Positions 15,883 to 24,708 of a stretch of 32,910 nucleotides of DNA are shown piece by piece. A program made the translations under genes and the position numbers. Within the stretch, counting starts at the first letter, position 1, and each line of letters opens with the position of its first letter. The stretch spans positions 1-32,910 of the forward strand of contig CAYPJE010000035.1 of assembly GCA_964410945.1 (NCBI GenBank), in the 5' to 3' direction. The notes below the pieces were generated by a model. That model made no database searches and was not told the DNA's origin. It saw only the letters and a program-made list of their open reading frames with translations. The DNA is from CAYPJE01 sp964410945. Lineage in GTDB: Bacteria > Fidelibacterota > Marinisomatia > Marinisomatales > TCS56.

Positions 15883-16947
15883 ATGAATGTAATCACAATA
15901 GCTGTCGATGCGATGGGAGGGGACAAAGGCCCGGAAGCAATTGTCAAGGGTGCCGTAAAAGCCACTAAACGCGAACCTATCAGGATCATCCTGGTTGGTG
16001 ATCAGGAAAAAATAGAATCCGAATTAAGACAGCACAAGTATCCGGACGGCTCAATATCGATTCACCCTACCACAGAAGAAATCACAATGGATGATTCACC
16101 ACATGATGCTGTGGAAGGAAAAAGCGATTCTTCTATCGTACAATCTGCTAAAATCCTAGCTTCCGGACAGGCGGATGCAATGGTATCCGCTGGCAGCACC
16201 GGCTCTGTTGTAATGTCAGCGGCCAAGCATGTTCCCCGCATCTATGGTGTACGCCGGACAGCAATTGCTACTGTATATCCGACTTTGAATGAATTGAAAC
16301 GCAACGATTTTCTGGCCCTGATGCTGGATGTAGGTGCTAATGTCCATTGTTCGTCAGAAGAGCTGGTTCAATTTGCCCTGATGGGGGCCGCCTATGTCTC
16401 CGAGATCAGAGATGTGGAAGAACCGGTAGTGGCCCTACTTAACATTGGGGAGGAAGAATCCAAGGGCGGCGAGAAAATGAAGCTGGCCTACCAGATGCTG
16501 AAGAAAGCACCGGGAATTAATTTCTATGGCAATATTGAGGGTAAGGATCTGATGCGCGGTATTGTCGATGTAGTCGTTACCGAAGGTTTTGTCGGGAACA
16601 CGGTTATCAAGACCCTTGAAGGAGCCGCCAAGACAATCAGTCACCTGATGAAAATCGCCTTCAAGGCCAAATTTACCTGGAAGATCGGACTGATGATGCT
16701 ATCCAAAGGTTTACGAGCCCTGACAGAAGTGACCGATTATTCCGAATATGGCGGGGCACCTTTGCTGGGCTTTGAGAAAATAGTAATTATCGCCCATGGC
16801 CGTTCCAATGCTAAAGCCGTCTGTAACGCAATCAAAGTTTCGGCAAAATGTGTCCGCGATGATTTAAGTGGTCGCATATCGCATAATATCAAACGTTATG
16901 AAACAGACACGGCCCGAGAATTTTATCCAATGACTCGCGATTCCTGA
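15883..16947 (+). CDS. plsX: Phosphate acyltransferase PlsX
   Basis: 354 residues from the ATG at 15883. The frame is open 22 codons further, but the family begins just before DAMGGDKGP, which is at residues 9-17 with this start. Other conserved stretches are DDSPHDAV, SAGSTGSV and the C-terminal YGGAPLLG. PlsX makes acyl-phosphate from acyl-ACP at the inner face of the membrane, feeding PlsY in phosphatidic acid synthesis. The usual neighbours rpmF and fabH are both absent: a DUF1232 gene lies before it and a TPR lipoprotein gene after it. An inverted repeat about 95 bases upstream may serve in control. The ribosome-binding site is weak. Confidence 0.95.
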   Translation: MNVITIAVDAMGGDKGPEAIVKGAVKATKREPIRIILVGDQEKIESELRQHKYPDGSISIHPTTEEITMDDSPHDAVEGKSDSSIVQSAKILASGQADAMVSAGSTGSVVMSAAKHVPRIYGVRRTAIATVYPTLNELKRNDFLALMLDVGANVHCSSEELVQFALMGAAYVSEIRDVEEPVVALLNIGEEESKGGEKMKLAYQMLKKAPGINFYGNIEGKDLMRGIVDVVVTEGFVGNTVIKTLEGAAKTISHLMKIAFKAKFTWKIGLMMLSKGLRALTEVTDYSEYGGAPLLGFEKIVIIAHGRSNAKAVCNAIKVSAKCVRDDLSGRISHNIKRYETDTAREFYPMTRDS

Positions 16948-17029
16948 TCAATCAACCTGACTCTGGAACCAATCACTTTAATAATAGTATTTTTACAATA
17001 AAATTCCCGATTAAATTTCATCCATCGAA

Positions 17030-18814
17030 ATGATACAATTGAAACGAGCTTACAATACCCATGAATATCTGCTTAGTATTTTTCTGATATTAGTTTTATT
17101 TACCGGTTGTGCCTATTTCAACACTTTCTATAATGCGCAGCAGTATTTCAAAGAAGCGGAAAACCAAAGACTGGAAAACATCGGGGAACGGCTACCTAAA
17201 GAAACATTGAATAATTACAAAATTGTAATTGAGAAATGTGAAAAGGTTTTAGCAAAATATCCGGATTCCAAGTATAAATATGAAGCAATCCTGTTGTCCG
17301 GGATTTCCCGTTTCTATCGTGGTGAAATCAAAAAGGCTGAGATAGTTTTCCGGACTCTGGAATCTGAAAATCCGGTTGAATACGGAAGTGAGGCACAGTT
17401 CTGGCTGGCACTCTGCAAATCAAAACAGAGCAAACCCCAGGCCGCTCTTGATGATCTGAACGACCTGATCAGCACCATCGGCAGCCGTGACTTCAAAGCG
17501 CGTATCTATCTGGCACGCGCAGCTATAATGCTGGATGAAAACATGCGTAACACGGCCTATCAGGAATTGGAACTAGCCGCCGAACTGACTGACGATGCCG
17601 GGGAACGGGGACAGATATACTATGAAATAGCCTTCCTGGCTAAGGCTGATGGTGATTACAAACATGCCCTGCGGGCCTTCAAACAAGTATTAAAGAATTC
17701 CGTTTCAAAGACCAGAATTTCCGAAGCAAGCCTTGAAATAATACGCATACATCGACTGATGGGTGATTACAGAAAAGTTGAGTCGCTGGTCAAGGAAATG
17801 CTGGAGAATGATGAATTCCGTAACGATTTCAGCAGCGCTATACTGGAAATTGGGAAGTATCATTATGATAACGATGAAATATCAGTGGCTGAGCCGATAT
17901 TAGTAGATATAACCACTGACTACCCCCGAACCGCAGGATCGGCGGAAGCATTGTTTATGTTGGGACAGATTCAATTATTGAATTATCACAAGGTTGATAC
18001 AGCCAAGATTTTCTTTGACCGCTCGATGAAAGAAATCAATAAGAATCCCTTCCGGGACAAAGCACGTGTCCATATTAAAAGTATCATGCGTTATGAGGAA
18101 TTGTGGAAATCGATCAATGATCTGTCGGTGGAACTTGATAACCTTTTTGAAGAAAGTATACCCGAATCCGATTCTATTAATGTGGCCGAAACCGCCGTTG
18201 TCGATACAATAAGAATTTTTAACAGCATGGCTGAAAACTATTATGAACTGGCACTGATAGAATATAATGCCTTTCGAAATCTGGATTCGGCCAAAGTATT
18301 GTTAAACCTTATCATCGAGAACTACGATGACACAGATTTTCATCCCAAAGCATTGTTTACGATGCATCAGGTGCTATTGAATAGTTTAGATTCGTCAGCT
18401 GCCACTGATTTCAAGGACCAGCTCTTCAGGCTGTATCCGCAAAGTGAATACGCCCAATACATAAAGGAAAAGGCAAATATCGCTCCGGAATCACCCCCAA
18501 CCCTGGACTTGTTAGTTGCTGGTGAACAACTTTGGGAAACCGACATGGGCGCTGCATTATTGAAATATAAATCAATCTTAACCTTGGCCGATACCTCCAA
18601 CATACCGGCAAAAGCAGCCTTATTCCTGGCTCATCATTATGATTATACCGACAATAACGCTGATAGTGCCTTTCACTATTATTCCTGGTTGAAAGACAAC
18701 TATCCCGAGAGTGAACAGGCAACACTTTCGAACGACCGGTACAAAAGCCTGTTTGCAATATTCAACACCGAAACAATCATTCCCAGCGATACTACAGGTA
18801 CCAATGAAAATTGA
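17030..18814 (+). CDS. Tetratricopeptide-repeat lipoprotein
   Basis: 594 residues with a lipoprotein signal; lipobox LFTGC puts the lipid on C27. The mature N-terminus CAYFNTFYNAQQYFKEAE is a motif I have seen in TPR lipoproteins of FCB phyla. The rest is helical repeats of the TPR/Sel1-like type; clear units include ALDDLNDLI, DYKHALRAFKQVLKN and a final unit with SAFHYYSWLKDNYPESEQA. These repeats bind partner proteins, so the product is probably a periplasmic or outer-membrane scaffold, comparable in outline to BamD or YbgF, but much longer. Its last 11 bases overlap pyrK, which ties its expression to the pyrimidine genes by position only. No start-deciding ribosome-binding site is visible. 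Confidence 0.85.
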   Translation: MIQLKRAYNTHEYLLSIFLILVLFTGCAYFNTFYNAQQYFKEAENQRLENIGERLPKETLNNYKIVIEKCEKVLAKYPDSKYKYEAILLSGISRFYRGEIKKAEIVFRTLESENPVEYGSEAQFWLALCKSKQSKPQAALDDLNDLISTIGSRDFKARIYLARAAIMLDENMRNTAYQELELAAELTDDAGERGQIYYEIAFLAKADGDYKHALRAFKQVLKNSVSKTRISEASLEIIRIHRLMGDYRKVESLVKEMLENDEFRNDFSSAILEIGKYHYDNDEISVAEPILVDITTDYPRTAGSAEALFMLGQIQLLNYHKVDTAKIFFDRSMKEINKNPFRDKARVHIKSIMRYEELWKSINDLSVELDNLFEESIPESDSINVAETAVVDTIRIFNSMAENYYELALIEYNAFRNLDSAKVLLNLIIENYDDTDFHPKALFTMHQVLLNSLDSSAATDFKDQLFRLYPQSEYAQYIKEKANIAPESPPTLDLLVAGEQLWETDMGAALLKYKSILTLADTSNIPAKAALFLAHHYDYTDNNADSAFHYYSWLKDNYPESEQATLSNDRYKSLFAIFNTETIIPSDTTGTNEN

Positions 18815-19595
18815 AGTCTGCAAAGTCCTCGCCAACCGTAAATTAGCTGATAATCTGTGGAAGTTGGATTTCGAAGCTCCCGGAATTACCAATCAGGCAA
18901 CCGGGCCCGGCCAGTTTATTGAAATACTGATTGATGAAGGGTGGGAGCGTCCCCTTCGTCGCCCAATGAGTATTGCCGATATTGATGGCGATAAATTATC
19001 AATCATCTATAAAACCTTTGGCTCTGCAACTAAAAGCCTAACCAGGCTGATCACGGGTGATCGTATTTCAATTACCGGTCCGCTGGGCAATACTTTTGAT
19101 CTGCCCGACCAGCACTCGGAAGCGATCATTGTCGGTGGCGGTGTTGGACTGGCACCGGTTTTATGGTTTAAAAATCATTGTGATAATTCAGGCATATACA
19201 ATAATCTGATAATCGGCGCACGGACTGCAGGCGAACATTTCCTCCCAAACGACCATGCCAGTCATATATATTTAACCACTGATGATGGGTCAATCGGTGA
19301 TCATGGGACAGTTATGGGAAGGTTGGAAAAAATCGTTTCATCCAGCAATGATCCAACCATATACGCCTGTGGCCCCAAACCAATGCTTATGGCAATTCAA
19401 GAATATTCATTGGCAAACCGGATTCCCGCTCAGCTGTCTGTTGAGAGCTACATGGCTTGTGGCATCGGTATCTGCCAGGGATGTGTGATAAAAAAATCAA
19501 ATCATTCATCTGAACTGCATACCTATCATGCCAAATACAGCCTGGTATGCAAGGAAGGACCGGTTTATAACGCAGAGGAAATCCACTTTGGTTGA
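18804..19595 (+). CDS. pyrK: Dihydroorotate dehydrogenase electron-transfer subunit PyrK
   Basis: 263 residues from the ATG at 18804; a longer frame would run back inside the TPR gene without family similarity. The FAD-binding motif is RRPMSI near residues 52-57, the NAD-binding loop is GGGVGLAPV near 111-119, and the [2Fe-2S] ligands are C219, C224, C227 and C249. This is the full PyrK set. The protein moves electrons from the PyrD FMN to NAD+. It overlaps pyrD by 8 bases, which fits 1:1 production of the two subunits of the class 1B heterotetramer. Confidence 0.94.
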   Translation: MKIEVCKVLANRKLADNLWKLDFEAPGITNQATGPGQFIEILIDEGWERPLRRPMSIADIDGDKLSIIYKTFGSATKSLTRLITGDRISITGPLGNTFDLPDQHSEAIIVGGGVGLAPVLWFKNHCDNSGIYNNLIIGARTAGEHFLPNDHASHIYLTTDDGSIGDHGTVMGRLEKIVSSSNDPTIYACGPKPMLMAIQEYSLANRIPAQLSVESYMACGIGICQGCVIKKSNHSSELHTYHAKYSLVCKEGPVYNAEEIHFG

Positions 19596-20511
19596 CCTTT
19601 CGGTAAAATTAGGGAAAGTATGTTTTAAGAATCCGGTATTTGTTGCTTCGGGTACTTTCGGTTACGGCACTGATGTCGAAGATTTAGTTGATATCGGTAA
19701 ATTAGGCGCAATTGTTACTAAGTCCATTACTCTTTACCCACGGGAAGGAAATCCTCCACCGCGCATAGTAGAAACCACCGGCGGGATGATCAACTCCATT
19801 GGATTAGCCAATATGGGTGTGGATCGATATATCAGTGAAATGCTGCCAATCTACGACCAATTATCTGTTCCGATACTCATGAATATTGCCGGCTCAACTT
19901 TTGACGAGTATACAGCGGTCCTGAAAAAAATGGAGGCAGTCTCAAGTAATATAACCGGATATGAGATCAATATTTCCTGTCCCAACGTTAAAGAAGGTGG
20001 GATGGAGTTTGGCGTCAACGCCGAACACACCGCCCGTTTGACTGAACAGTTACGCGGTTTGACTGATCGCATGCTGATAATGAAACTGAGCCCAAACGTG
20101 ACCGATATTACTGCAATTGGTAAAGCGGCTCAGAATGCCGGTGCGGACGCTGTTTCGGCAATTAACACCCTGGTTGGAATGAGTATCGATCATATTACCA
20201 GGAAAAGTAATATCTATACTACATATGGAGGGTTGTCAGGTCCGGCCATCAAACCGGTGGCACTGGCTAAGGTTAACAAACTGTATCAGGCGCTTTCGAT
20301 TCCGATCATCGGTATCGGAGGGATTACCAATGCCGCTGATGTAATAGAATTCATGCTGGCTGGAGCTTGCGCCATTCAGATTGGTACCGCCAATTTCAGG
20401 AATCCCGGGATCGGGCCGGATATAGTATCCGATTTGAAGGAATATTGTGCAGTAAATGCGGTCAGGGATATCGGTAACCTGGTTGGGGAAGTGATAAAAT
20501 TCAGATCATGA
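19588..20511 (+). CDS. pyrD: Dihydroorotate dehydrogenase, class 1B catalytic subunit
   Basis: 307 residues from the TTG at 19588. This start has GAGGA at 9 bases and gives the usual family N-terminus (VDLSVKLGKVCFKNPVFVASGTFG); the longer frame reads back into pyrK in another phase. The active-site cysteine is C131 in NISCPN, as in the class 1B enzymes, and the FMN phosphate region GIGGITNAADVIEFMLAGA is near residues 232-250. The enzyme oxidises dihydroorotate to orotate, with NAD+ as final acceptor through PyrK. It overlaps the RlpA-like gene by 4 bases. A TTG start behind a good ribosome-binding site may lower its output relative to pyrK. Confidence 0.95.
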   Translation: MVDLSVKLGKVCFKNPVFVASGTFGYGTDVEDLVDIGKLGAIVTKSITLYPREGNPPPRIVETTGGMINSIGLANMGVDRYISEMLPIYDQLSVPILMNIAGSTFDEYTAVLKKMEAVSSNITGYEINISCPNVKEGGMEFGVNAEHTARLTEQLRGLTDRMLIMKLSPNVTDITAIGKAAQNAGADAVSAINTLVGMSIDHITRKSNIYTTYGGLSGPAIKPVALAKVNKLYQALSIPIIGIGGITNAADVIEFMLAGACAIQIGTANFRNPGIGPDIVSDLKEYCAVNAVRDIGNLVGEVIKFRS

Positions 20512-20954
20512 GAAAAATATTACTCATTCTGATAATCACTGTCTTCTGGGCAGGTTGTTCATCATCGCCGCGTTATGGGGCTGGACAAGGCCCGGCAGGG
20601 AATTCATCTTCGGCACGTCCCAAAGGAGCACGGAAAGTGATCTACGGTGTCAGTTCCTATTACGGTAAGGATTTTCATGGAAAATTGACTGCCAACGGAG
20701 AAATATACGATATGTATGGCCTGACAGCCGCACATAAGACATTGCCCCTGAATACTGTCGTGCGTGTGACCAATCTCGAGAATGACACCTCACTCATATT
20801 GCGTATCAACGATCGTGGTCCTTATGTAAAGGGCAGGATACTGGATTGCTCCTATGGAGCGGCGGTGAAGTTGGATTTTGTAAACCAGGGTACAACCAAA
20901 GTCAAAATTGAAATTATCGAAGTTGGTGACAATAAATATATGAAGCATGATTGA
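20508..20954 (+). CDS. RlpA-like double-psi beta-barrel lipoprotein
   Basis: 148 residues. The signal peptide ends at C17 with FWAGC; tryptophan at -3 is unusual for a lipobox, yet the overall shape fits a lipoprotein. A Ser/Gly-rich linker is followed by the RlpA double-psi barrel (about 45-140), with SYYGKDFHGKLTANGE, the middle motif LPLNTVVRVTN, and INDRGPYVKGRILDCS containing the catalytic aspartate region. No SPOR domain follows, unlike Pseudomonas RlpA. RlpA proteins cut or bind glycan strands lacking stem peptides near the division site. The gene is coupled to pyrD by an ATGA overlap. Confidence 0.88.
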   Translation: MRKILLILIITVFWAGCSSSPRYGAGQGPAGNSSSARPKGARKVIYGVSSYYGKDFHGKLTANGEIYDMYGLTAAHKTLPLNTVVRVTNLENDTSLILRINDRGPYVKGRILDCSYGAAVKLDFVNQGTTKVKIEIIEVGDNKYMKHD

Positions 20955-20976
20955 ACCGGGCAAAGGAGAGGGAGTT

Positions 20977-21873
20977 ATGGGTAATAAAAGATATTATTTA
21001 ATCGCTAATCCCGAGGGTGGTGCAAAAAATATAATCGATATCATCAATAAAATAAAACCGGTTTTTGAGTCTGCCGGTGCCGAATTGATGATCCATGAAA
21101 CCTCCTGGGCATTACATGCCCGCGAAATCCTGCAGTATATGGACTTTGACAATTATGATGGTGTCTGCACTCTGGGTGGCGATGGAACCGCGCACGAAGC
21201 CATCAACGGCTTGTTGACTCGTCCTGATGGTAAATTGATACCACTGGGCCTGATCCCCGGTGGCAGTGGAAATTCCTTTCTCTGGGGTTTGGGTTGTACC
21301 GATCCCGTGGATGCCGTCAATCGGGTATTGAGTGGCAAAACAATGAGTGTGGATGTGGCCCGGATGCGGATGGGAGACGAAATAATGTACTCCTTCAACA
21401 TCATCGGCTGGGGGCTGGTTACCGCCATCAATGAAACCGCCGAACGTTTTCGCTGGTGGCCGAAACAACGGTATAATTTGTCTACTGTGATCGAATTAAT
21501 TAGGCTGAAATCCCGCAGCGCACGGCTGGTAATCGATGACCAGTCTTTCAACGGGGAAGTCTCTTTTCTGATAACATGCAACACGCCCTACACCGGTGTC
21601 GGAATGAAGATGGCTCCCAAGGCAGTGCTTGATGACGGAAAAATGGACATTATTGTCGTCAAAAGTGCCACCCGGATGCAGATGCTGAAACTGTTTCCGC
21701 AGGTGTTTGATGGTTCTCATATCCAGTCCGACCTGGTCGATTATTATCAGGCCAGCCATTTTGAATTGATTCCGGATGAGGATGATCTGCTCGATGTAGA
21801 CGGAGAACTGACTGGCAGCACGCCGCTTAAGGTCGATATGGTAAGGAACGCTATCGATATTTTCTCGGGTTAG
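20977..21873 (+). CDS. Diacylglycerol/lipid kinase family protein (DagK/YegS type)
   Basis: 298 residues. I start at the ATG at 20977 because AAAGGAGAGGGAG lies just before it; an ATG at 20947 is in frame but has no such site and adds ten unlikely residues. The catalytic-domain motif LGGDGTAHEAING has G67-T71, and the nucleotide-loop PGGSGN is near 91-96. The C-terminal beta-sandwich ends in DVDGELTGSTPLKVDM, the usual family ending. The enzyme should phosphorylate diacylglycerol or a related lipid (sphingoid base or other) with ATP at the inner membrane. Its stop overlaps that of the convergent sulfotransferase-like gene by 4 bases. The exact substrate is unknown. Confidence 0.9.
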   Translation: MGNKRYYLIANPEGGAKNIIDIINKIKPVFESAGAELMIHETSWALHAREILQYMDFDNYDGVCTLGGDGTAHEAINGLLTRPDGKLIPLGLIPGGSGNSFLWGLGCTDPVDAVNRVLSGKTMSVDVARMRMGDEIMYSFNIIGWGLVTAINETAERFRWWPKQRYNLSTVIELIRLKSRSARLVIDDQSFNGEVSFLITCNTPYTGVGMKMAPKAVLDDGKMDIIVVKSATRMQMLKLFPQVFDGSHIQSDLVDYYQASHFELIPDEDDLLDVDGELTGSTPLKVDMVRNAIDIFSG

Positions 21874-22643
21874 TAATTATTATACCCGAGCCTGTCTAAC
21901 AGAGGACCGGCAACTTCTCTGATAAAGTCCAAATCCGAAGCTGAAATATTTTCCTCATTTTGTTCATCGTAGGTTGCGTTAGATGAGATTACATTCTTAT
22001 CACGCTCCGGACGGCGTATTTCAACAGGCAACCTCAAATCCAGGTCAGCCGATAGTTTTTTAACTGTTTCCACAAAACTGTCATTTAAGTCACGGTAACT
22101 GATGGTATGTATCCGGTCGGGGTAGATTGACTCATAATCAAGCCAGCCTGATACATGTGAATGCCATCGATGCACCATACTGGCTTCCTGCATTTTCTGA
22201 TAGCGTAGCATGCTACCGCTGGGTTCCAGTCTTAAGAATTCACTTAAATTCTGTGACAGAGGTCCTTCATCCCAGCCCTTTAACCGGAAACTTTCGATCA
22301 ATCTACGGTTACTGCGCAGGGTGGCTGCCGGATCACGATGAATGTAAAGAATGAAGAACTGACTGCTCATATATTCCATTATATCAGCGTATATCCCGAT
22401 CGGATGATGTGATTTCAGAATATTCAATATCGGCTTATCATGGGCTAATTGAATATATTGCAGGATAGTGGACGGTGAATGGAAGTTGATGCCTAGCTCA
22501 AAATCGAAATTCCACCATGGATTGGAAAGATATCCAAAATTCAATGCCATTGTATTCATCAAAAAATGCGTACCTGACCGCTCGTGGCTGATAACAGCAA
22601 CCTTTTTCCGGTCTTCTGAGCCGATATTTAAATTGATTGACAT
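21870..22643 (-). CDS. Sulfotransferase-domain protein
   Basis: 257 residues from the ATG at 22643; a TTG at 22676 would add 11 residues. A 5'-phosphosulfate-type loop is seen as HERSGTHFLMN near residues 19-29, and the 3'-phosphate motif as YIHRDPAATLRSNRR near 100-114. These two fit PAPS-dependent sulfotransferases. There is no signal peptide, so it acts in the cytosol or at the membrane. The acceptor is unknown; sulfolipids or surface glycans are common for such genes. No PAPS-synthesis genes are nearby. The gene is alone on its strand, and its upstream region is shared with the REC-GGDEF gene. Confidence 0.72.
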   Translation of the reverse strand: MSINLNIGSEDRKKVAVISHERSGTHFLMNTMALNFGYLSNPWWNFDFELGINFHSPSTILQYIQLAHDKPILNILKSHHPIGIYADIMEYMSSQFFILYIHRDPAATLRSNRRLIESFRLKGWDEGPLSQNLSEFLRLEPSGSMLRYQKMQEASMVHRWHSHVSGWLDYESIYPDRIHTISYRDLNDSFVETVKKLSADLDLRLPVEIRRPERDKNVISSNATYDEQNEENISASDLDFIREVAGPLLDRLGYNNY

Positions 22644-22750
22644 TTCTGCGTTGTATCCAGAGGAAAATAGATACAACGATCATGCCAGACTAAGTGATAT
22701 ACAATTATTTATCTGGTATCTGAAATACACGGATCTAAGTCCAAAATGAA

Positions 22751-22779
22751 TTGAATCTCAATCTGCTGTGTGTTATAAT
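22751..22779 (+). promoter_or_regulatory. Sigma-70 type promoter for the REC-GGDEF gene
   Basis: TTGAAT (22751-22756) and a perfect TATAAT (22774-22779) are 17 bases apart. The expected start of transcription is near 22786, giving a leader of about 75 bases before the ATG at 22861. It is the best promoter match I see in the window. Confidence 0.6.
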
Positions 22780-22860
22780 CGGCATCTCTGTGTCAGTTCT
22801 ATTCGACAAATTATGCTATGAGAGACTTTTGGAAAATTCTTTGGGGAGTTAAGCTGAATA

Positions 22861-23757
22861 ATGGAAATGGATAAAAAAGTGATCCTTGCCGTCGATGACG
22901 AGCCATCACATTTATTTCTGATTGGGAAAATCCTGCGGGACTATACGGTTATTCCCTGTTCTAATGCCAGCGAAATGTGGCAGATTCTTAATGATAAACT
23001 GCCCGATCTGATTCTAATGGATGTGATGATGCCGGGGAACGATGGTTTCGAGACTGTATCGGATTTAAGCCAGAATGCCCGCACAATGGATATACCTGTC
23101 CTTTTTATATCAGCCAAAACTTCCGGGGAGGATGTATCCACCGGGTTAGAGATCGGGGGCAGTGATTATATCAAGAAACCCTTTGACAAACTGGAATTAA
23201 TAGCACGAATCAAGGTGGCACTGAGAAAGAAGGAAAAAGAAATAGAACTTCGCCGACAGACCATGACCGATCCGTTGACAAAATTGTATAATCGCCGTTA
23301 TTTTTATTCTGCCCTGGACAATCAACTGGCGTATGCCCGCCGGAACAAACGAAATATTTCTATCGCTCTGATCGATTTGGATAAATTCAAACTGGTAAAT
23401 GACACATTTGGTCATTTGGCAGGTGATTATATACTGCAGGTATTTTCAGAAATTTTAATGAACCGGGTCCGGCAATACGATGTTGTAGCCCGGTTTGGCG
23501 GAGAAGAATTCACTATCCTGTTTTTCGATTGCGATAAGAAAACCGCCAATACGATTCTGTCCAGGATAAAGGATGAAATCTATGAATCGGAATATCAGTT
23601 CGAGTCTGATTTGATACAGTTTACTTTCAGTGCCGGCATTGTGGATCTCCCCGATTTTGAATCAGATGGCATAAAAATAGATGACTTGTTGAAGATTGCC
23701 GATCAACGATTGTACAAATCCAAAGATACCGGGAGAAACAGAATTACAATCAATTAA
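22861..23757 (+). CDS. Response regulator with diguanylate cyclase output (REC-GGDEF)
   Basis: 298 residues. The receiver domain (about 5-122) has the acidic pair D12/D13, the phospho-acceptor D54 in LMDVMMPG and the KKP loop. The GGDEF domain (about 135-298) has an intact GGEEF active site at 213-217 and an inhibitory I-site R204-x-x-D207 (RQYD). It should make cyclic di-GMP when phosphorylated and be feedback-inhibited by its product. No kinase gene adjoins it; the sensor-like fragment at the left edge is far away. No c-di-GMP receptor gene is obvious in the window. A GGGGAG 12 bases upstream of the ATG at 22861 is a loose ribosome-binding site; M3 is an alternative start. Confidence 0.93.
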   Translation: MEMDKKVILAVDDEPSHLFLIGKILRDYTVIPCSNASEMWQILNDKLPDLILMDVMMPGNDGFETVSDLSQNARTMDIPVLFISAKTSGEDVSTGLEIGGSDYIKKPFDKLELIARIKVALRKKEKEIELRRQTMTDPLTKLYNRRYFYSALDNQLAYARRNKRNISIALIDLDKFKLVNDTFGHLAGDYILQVFSEILMNRVRQYDVVARFGGEEFTILFFDCDKKTANTILSRIKDEIYESEYQFESDLIQFTFSAGIVDLPDFESDGIKIDDLLKIADQRLYKSKDTGRNRITIN

Positions 23758-23770
23758 CAACATTTGTGGT

Positions 23771-23799
23771 TTGTTTGGCATAATAATGTTCTGTATAAC
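23771..23799 (+). promoter_or_regulatory. Possible promoter for the cdsA-to-membrane-cluster operon
   Basis: TTGTTT (23771-23776) and TATAAC (23794-23799) have a 17-base spacer and lie about 65 bases upstream of cdsA. The -35 match is weak. If real, it would drive the whole same-strand run to the terminator at 32519. Confidence 0.4.
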
Positions 23800-23864
23800 C
23801 GCTTTAATGCCAGTTGTATTGCTTGTGAACGAGGTTTAATTTTCAAACCGTTTTAACAGCAGAT

Positions 23865-24692
23865 ATGAAAGATACATTCGTCAATAGATTGCTAGTAAAT
23901 GTTCTGGGAATACCAGGGATACTCCTGCTGATCTGGTTAGGTGATATATATTTCACCGTTTTCATGACGCTGGTCATGCTGATTGCCGTCTGGGAATTTT
24001 ATACCATCAGCACGGAAAAACAGAATAAACCGGTCAAATGGATTGGATTGCTGGCTACTGTTTATGTTGCGTTGGTCTATTCCCGTTGGGATGCAGCCAG
24101 TGCACATCATTTAATATTAGGCCTGATGGTAATAATTATAGTTACCCTGTTAGTGGAAATGTTACGAAATAAACCTGAGCCAACAAAAAACATAGCAATC
24201 ACAATTTCCGGTATAATTTACATTCCTGTTCTCCTGGGAAGCCTGATAGTTTTAAGAAACTGGGATTCGGCCGTTGGCTCACATCTCACTTATTCGGTCT
24301 TTATCTCGGTCTGGATCTGTGATTCGGCCGCCTACACTTTTGGCAAACTCTGGGGTAATAAAAAAATGCTGGAGCGGGTGAGTCCAAAAAAAACGGTGGT
24401 AGGATGCATAGGTGGGGTAGTGGGCGCCCTTCTAACCTACGGCGTATTGTATAAGACTGGTTTTCTTGGCGGTCCGTTTAACTGGCTGGATGTAACCATT
24501 CTGGCACTGATAACCGGAGTATTCGGTCAAGCCGGGGATTTTGCCCAATCACTGGTTAAGCGGGATATGGGGGTAAAGGATTCAGGTGCTCTGCTTATGG
24601 CCCATGGTGGTGTATTCGACCGCTTTGATTCACTGATTTTTGCCGGGTCATTATCATTGCTGTATCTACATTTCTCCCACGGTATTTTATAA
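23865..24692 (+). CDS. cdsA: Phosphatidate cytidylyltransferase CdsA
   Basis: 275 residues, a polytopic membrane protein with about eight hydrophobic helices from residue 8 on. The C-terminal family signature is present: SLVKRDMGVKDSG, then AHGGVFDRFD, with the catalytic aspartates. Where most members have Pro or Gly two residues before the HGG histidine, this one has Met (LLMAHGG). The enzyme makes CDP-diacylglycerol from phosphatidic acid and CTP at the inner membrane, after the PlsX/PlsY/PlsC steps. Only 16 bases separate it from the 24709 gene, so it probably heads the transcript that continues into the GlmL-like cluster. Confidence 0.93.
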   Translation: MKDTFVNRLLVNVLGIPGILLLIWLGDIYFTVFMTLVMLIAVWEFYTISTEKQNKPVKWIGLLATVYVALVYSRWDAASAHHLILGLMVIIIVTLLVEMLRNKPEPTKNIAITISGIIYIPVLLGSLIVLRNWDSAVGSHLTYSVFISVWICDSAAYTFGKLWGNKKMLERVSPKKTVVGCIGGVVGALLTYGVLYKTGFLGGPFNWLDVTILALITGVFGQAGDFAQSLVKRDMGVKDSGALLMAHGGVFDRFDSLIFAGSLSLLYLHFSHGIL

Positions 24693-24708
24693 TACAATCG
24701 CCGACTAT

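Noticed and set aside
23840..23857. Short hairpin GGTTT/AAACC before cdsA as a terminator
   Set aside because: The stem is only five bases with a weak T-run and lies just before a gene it would silence.
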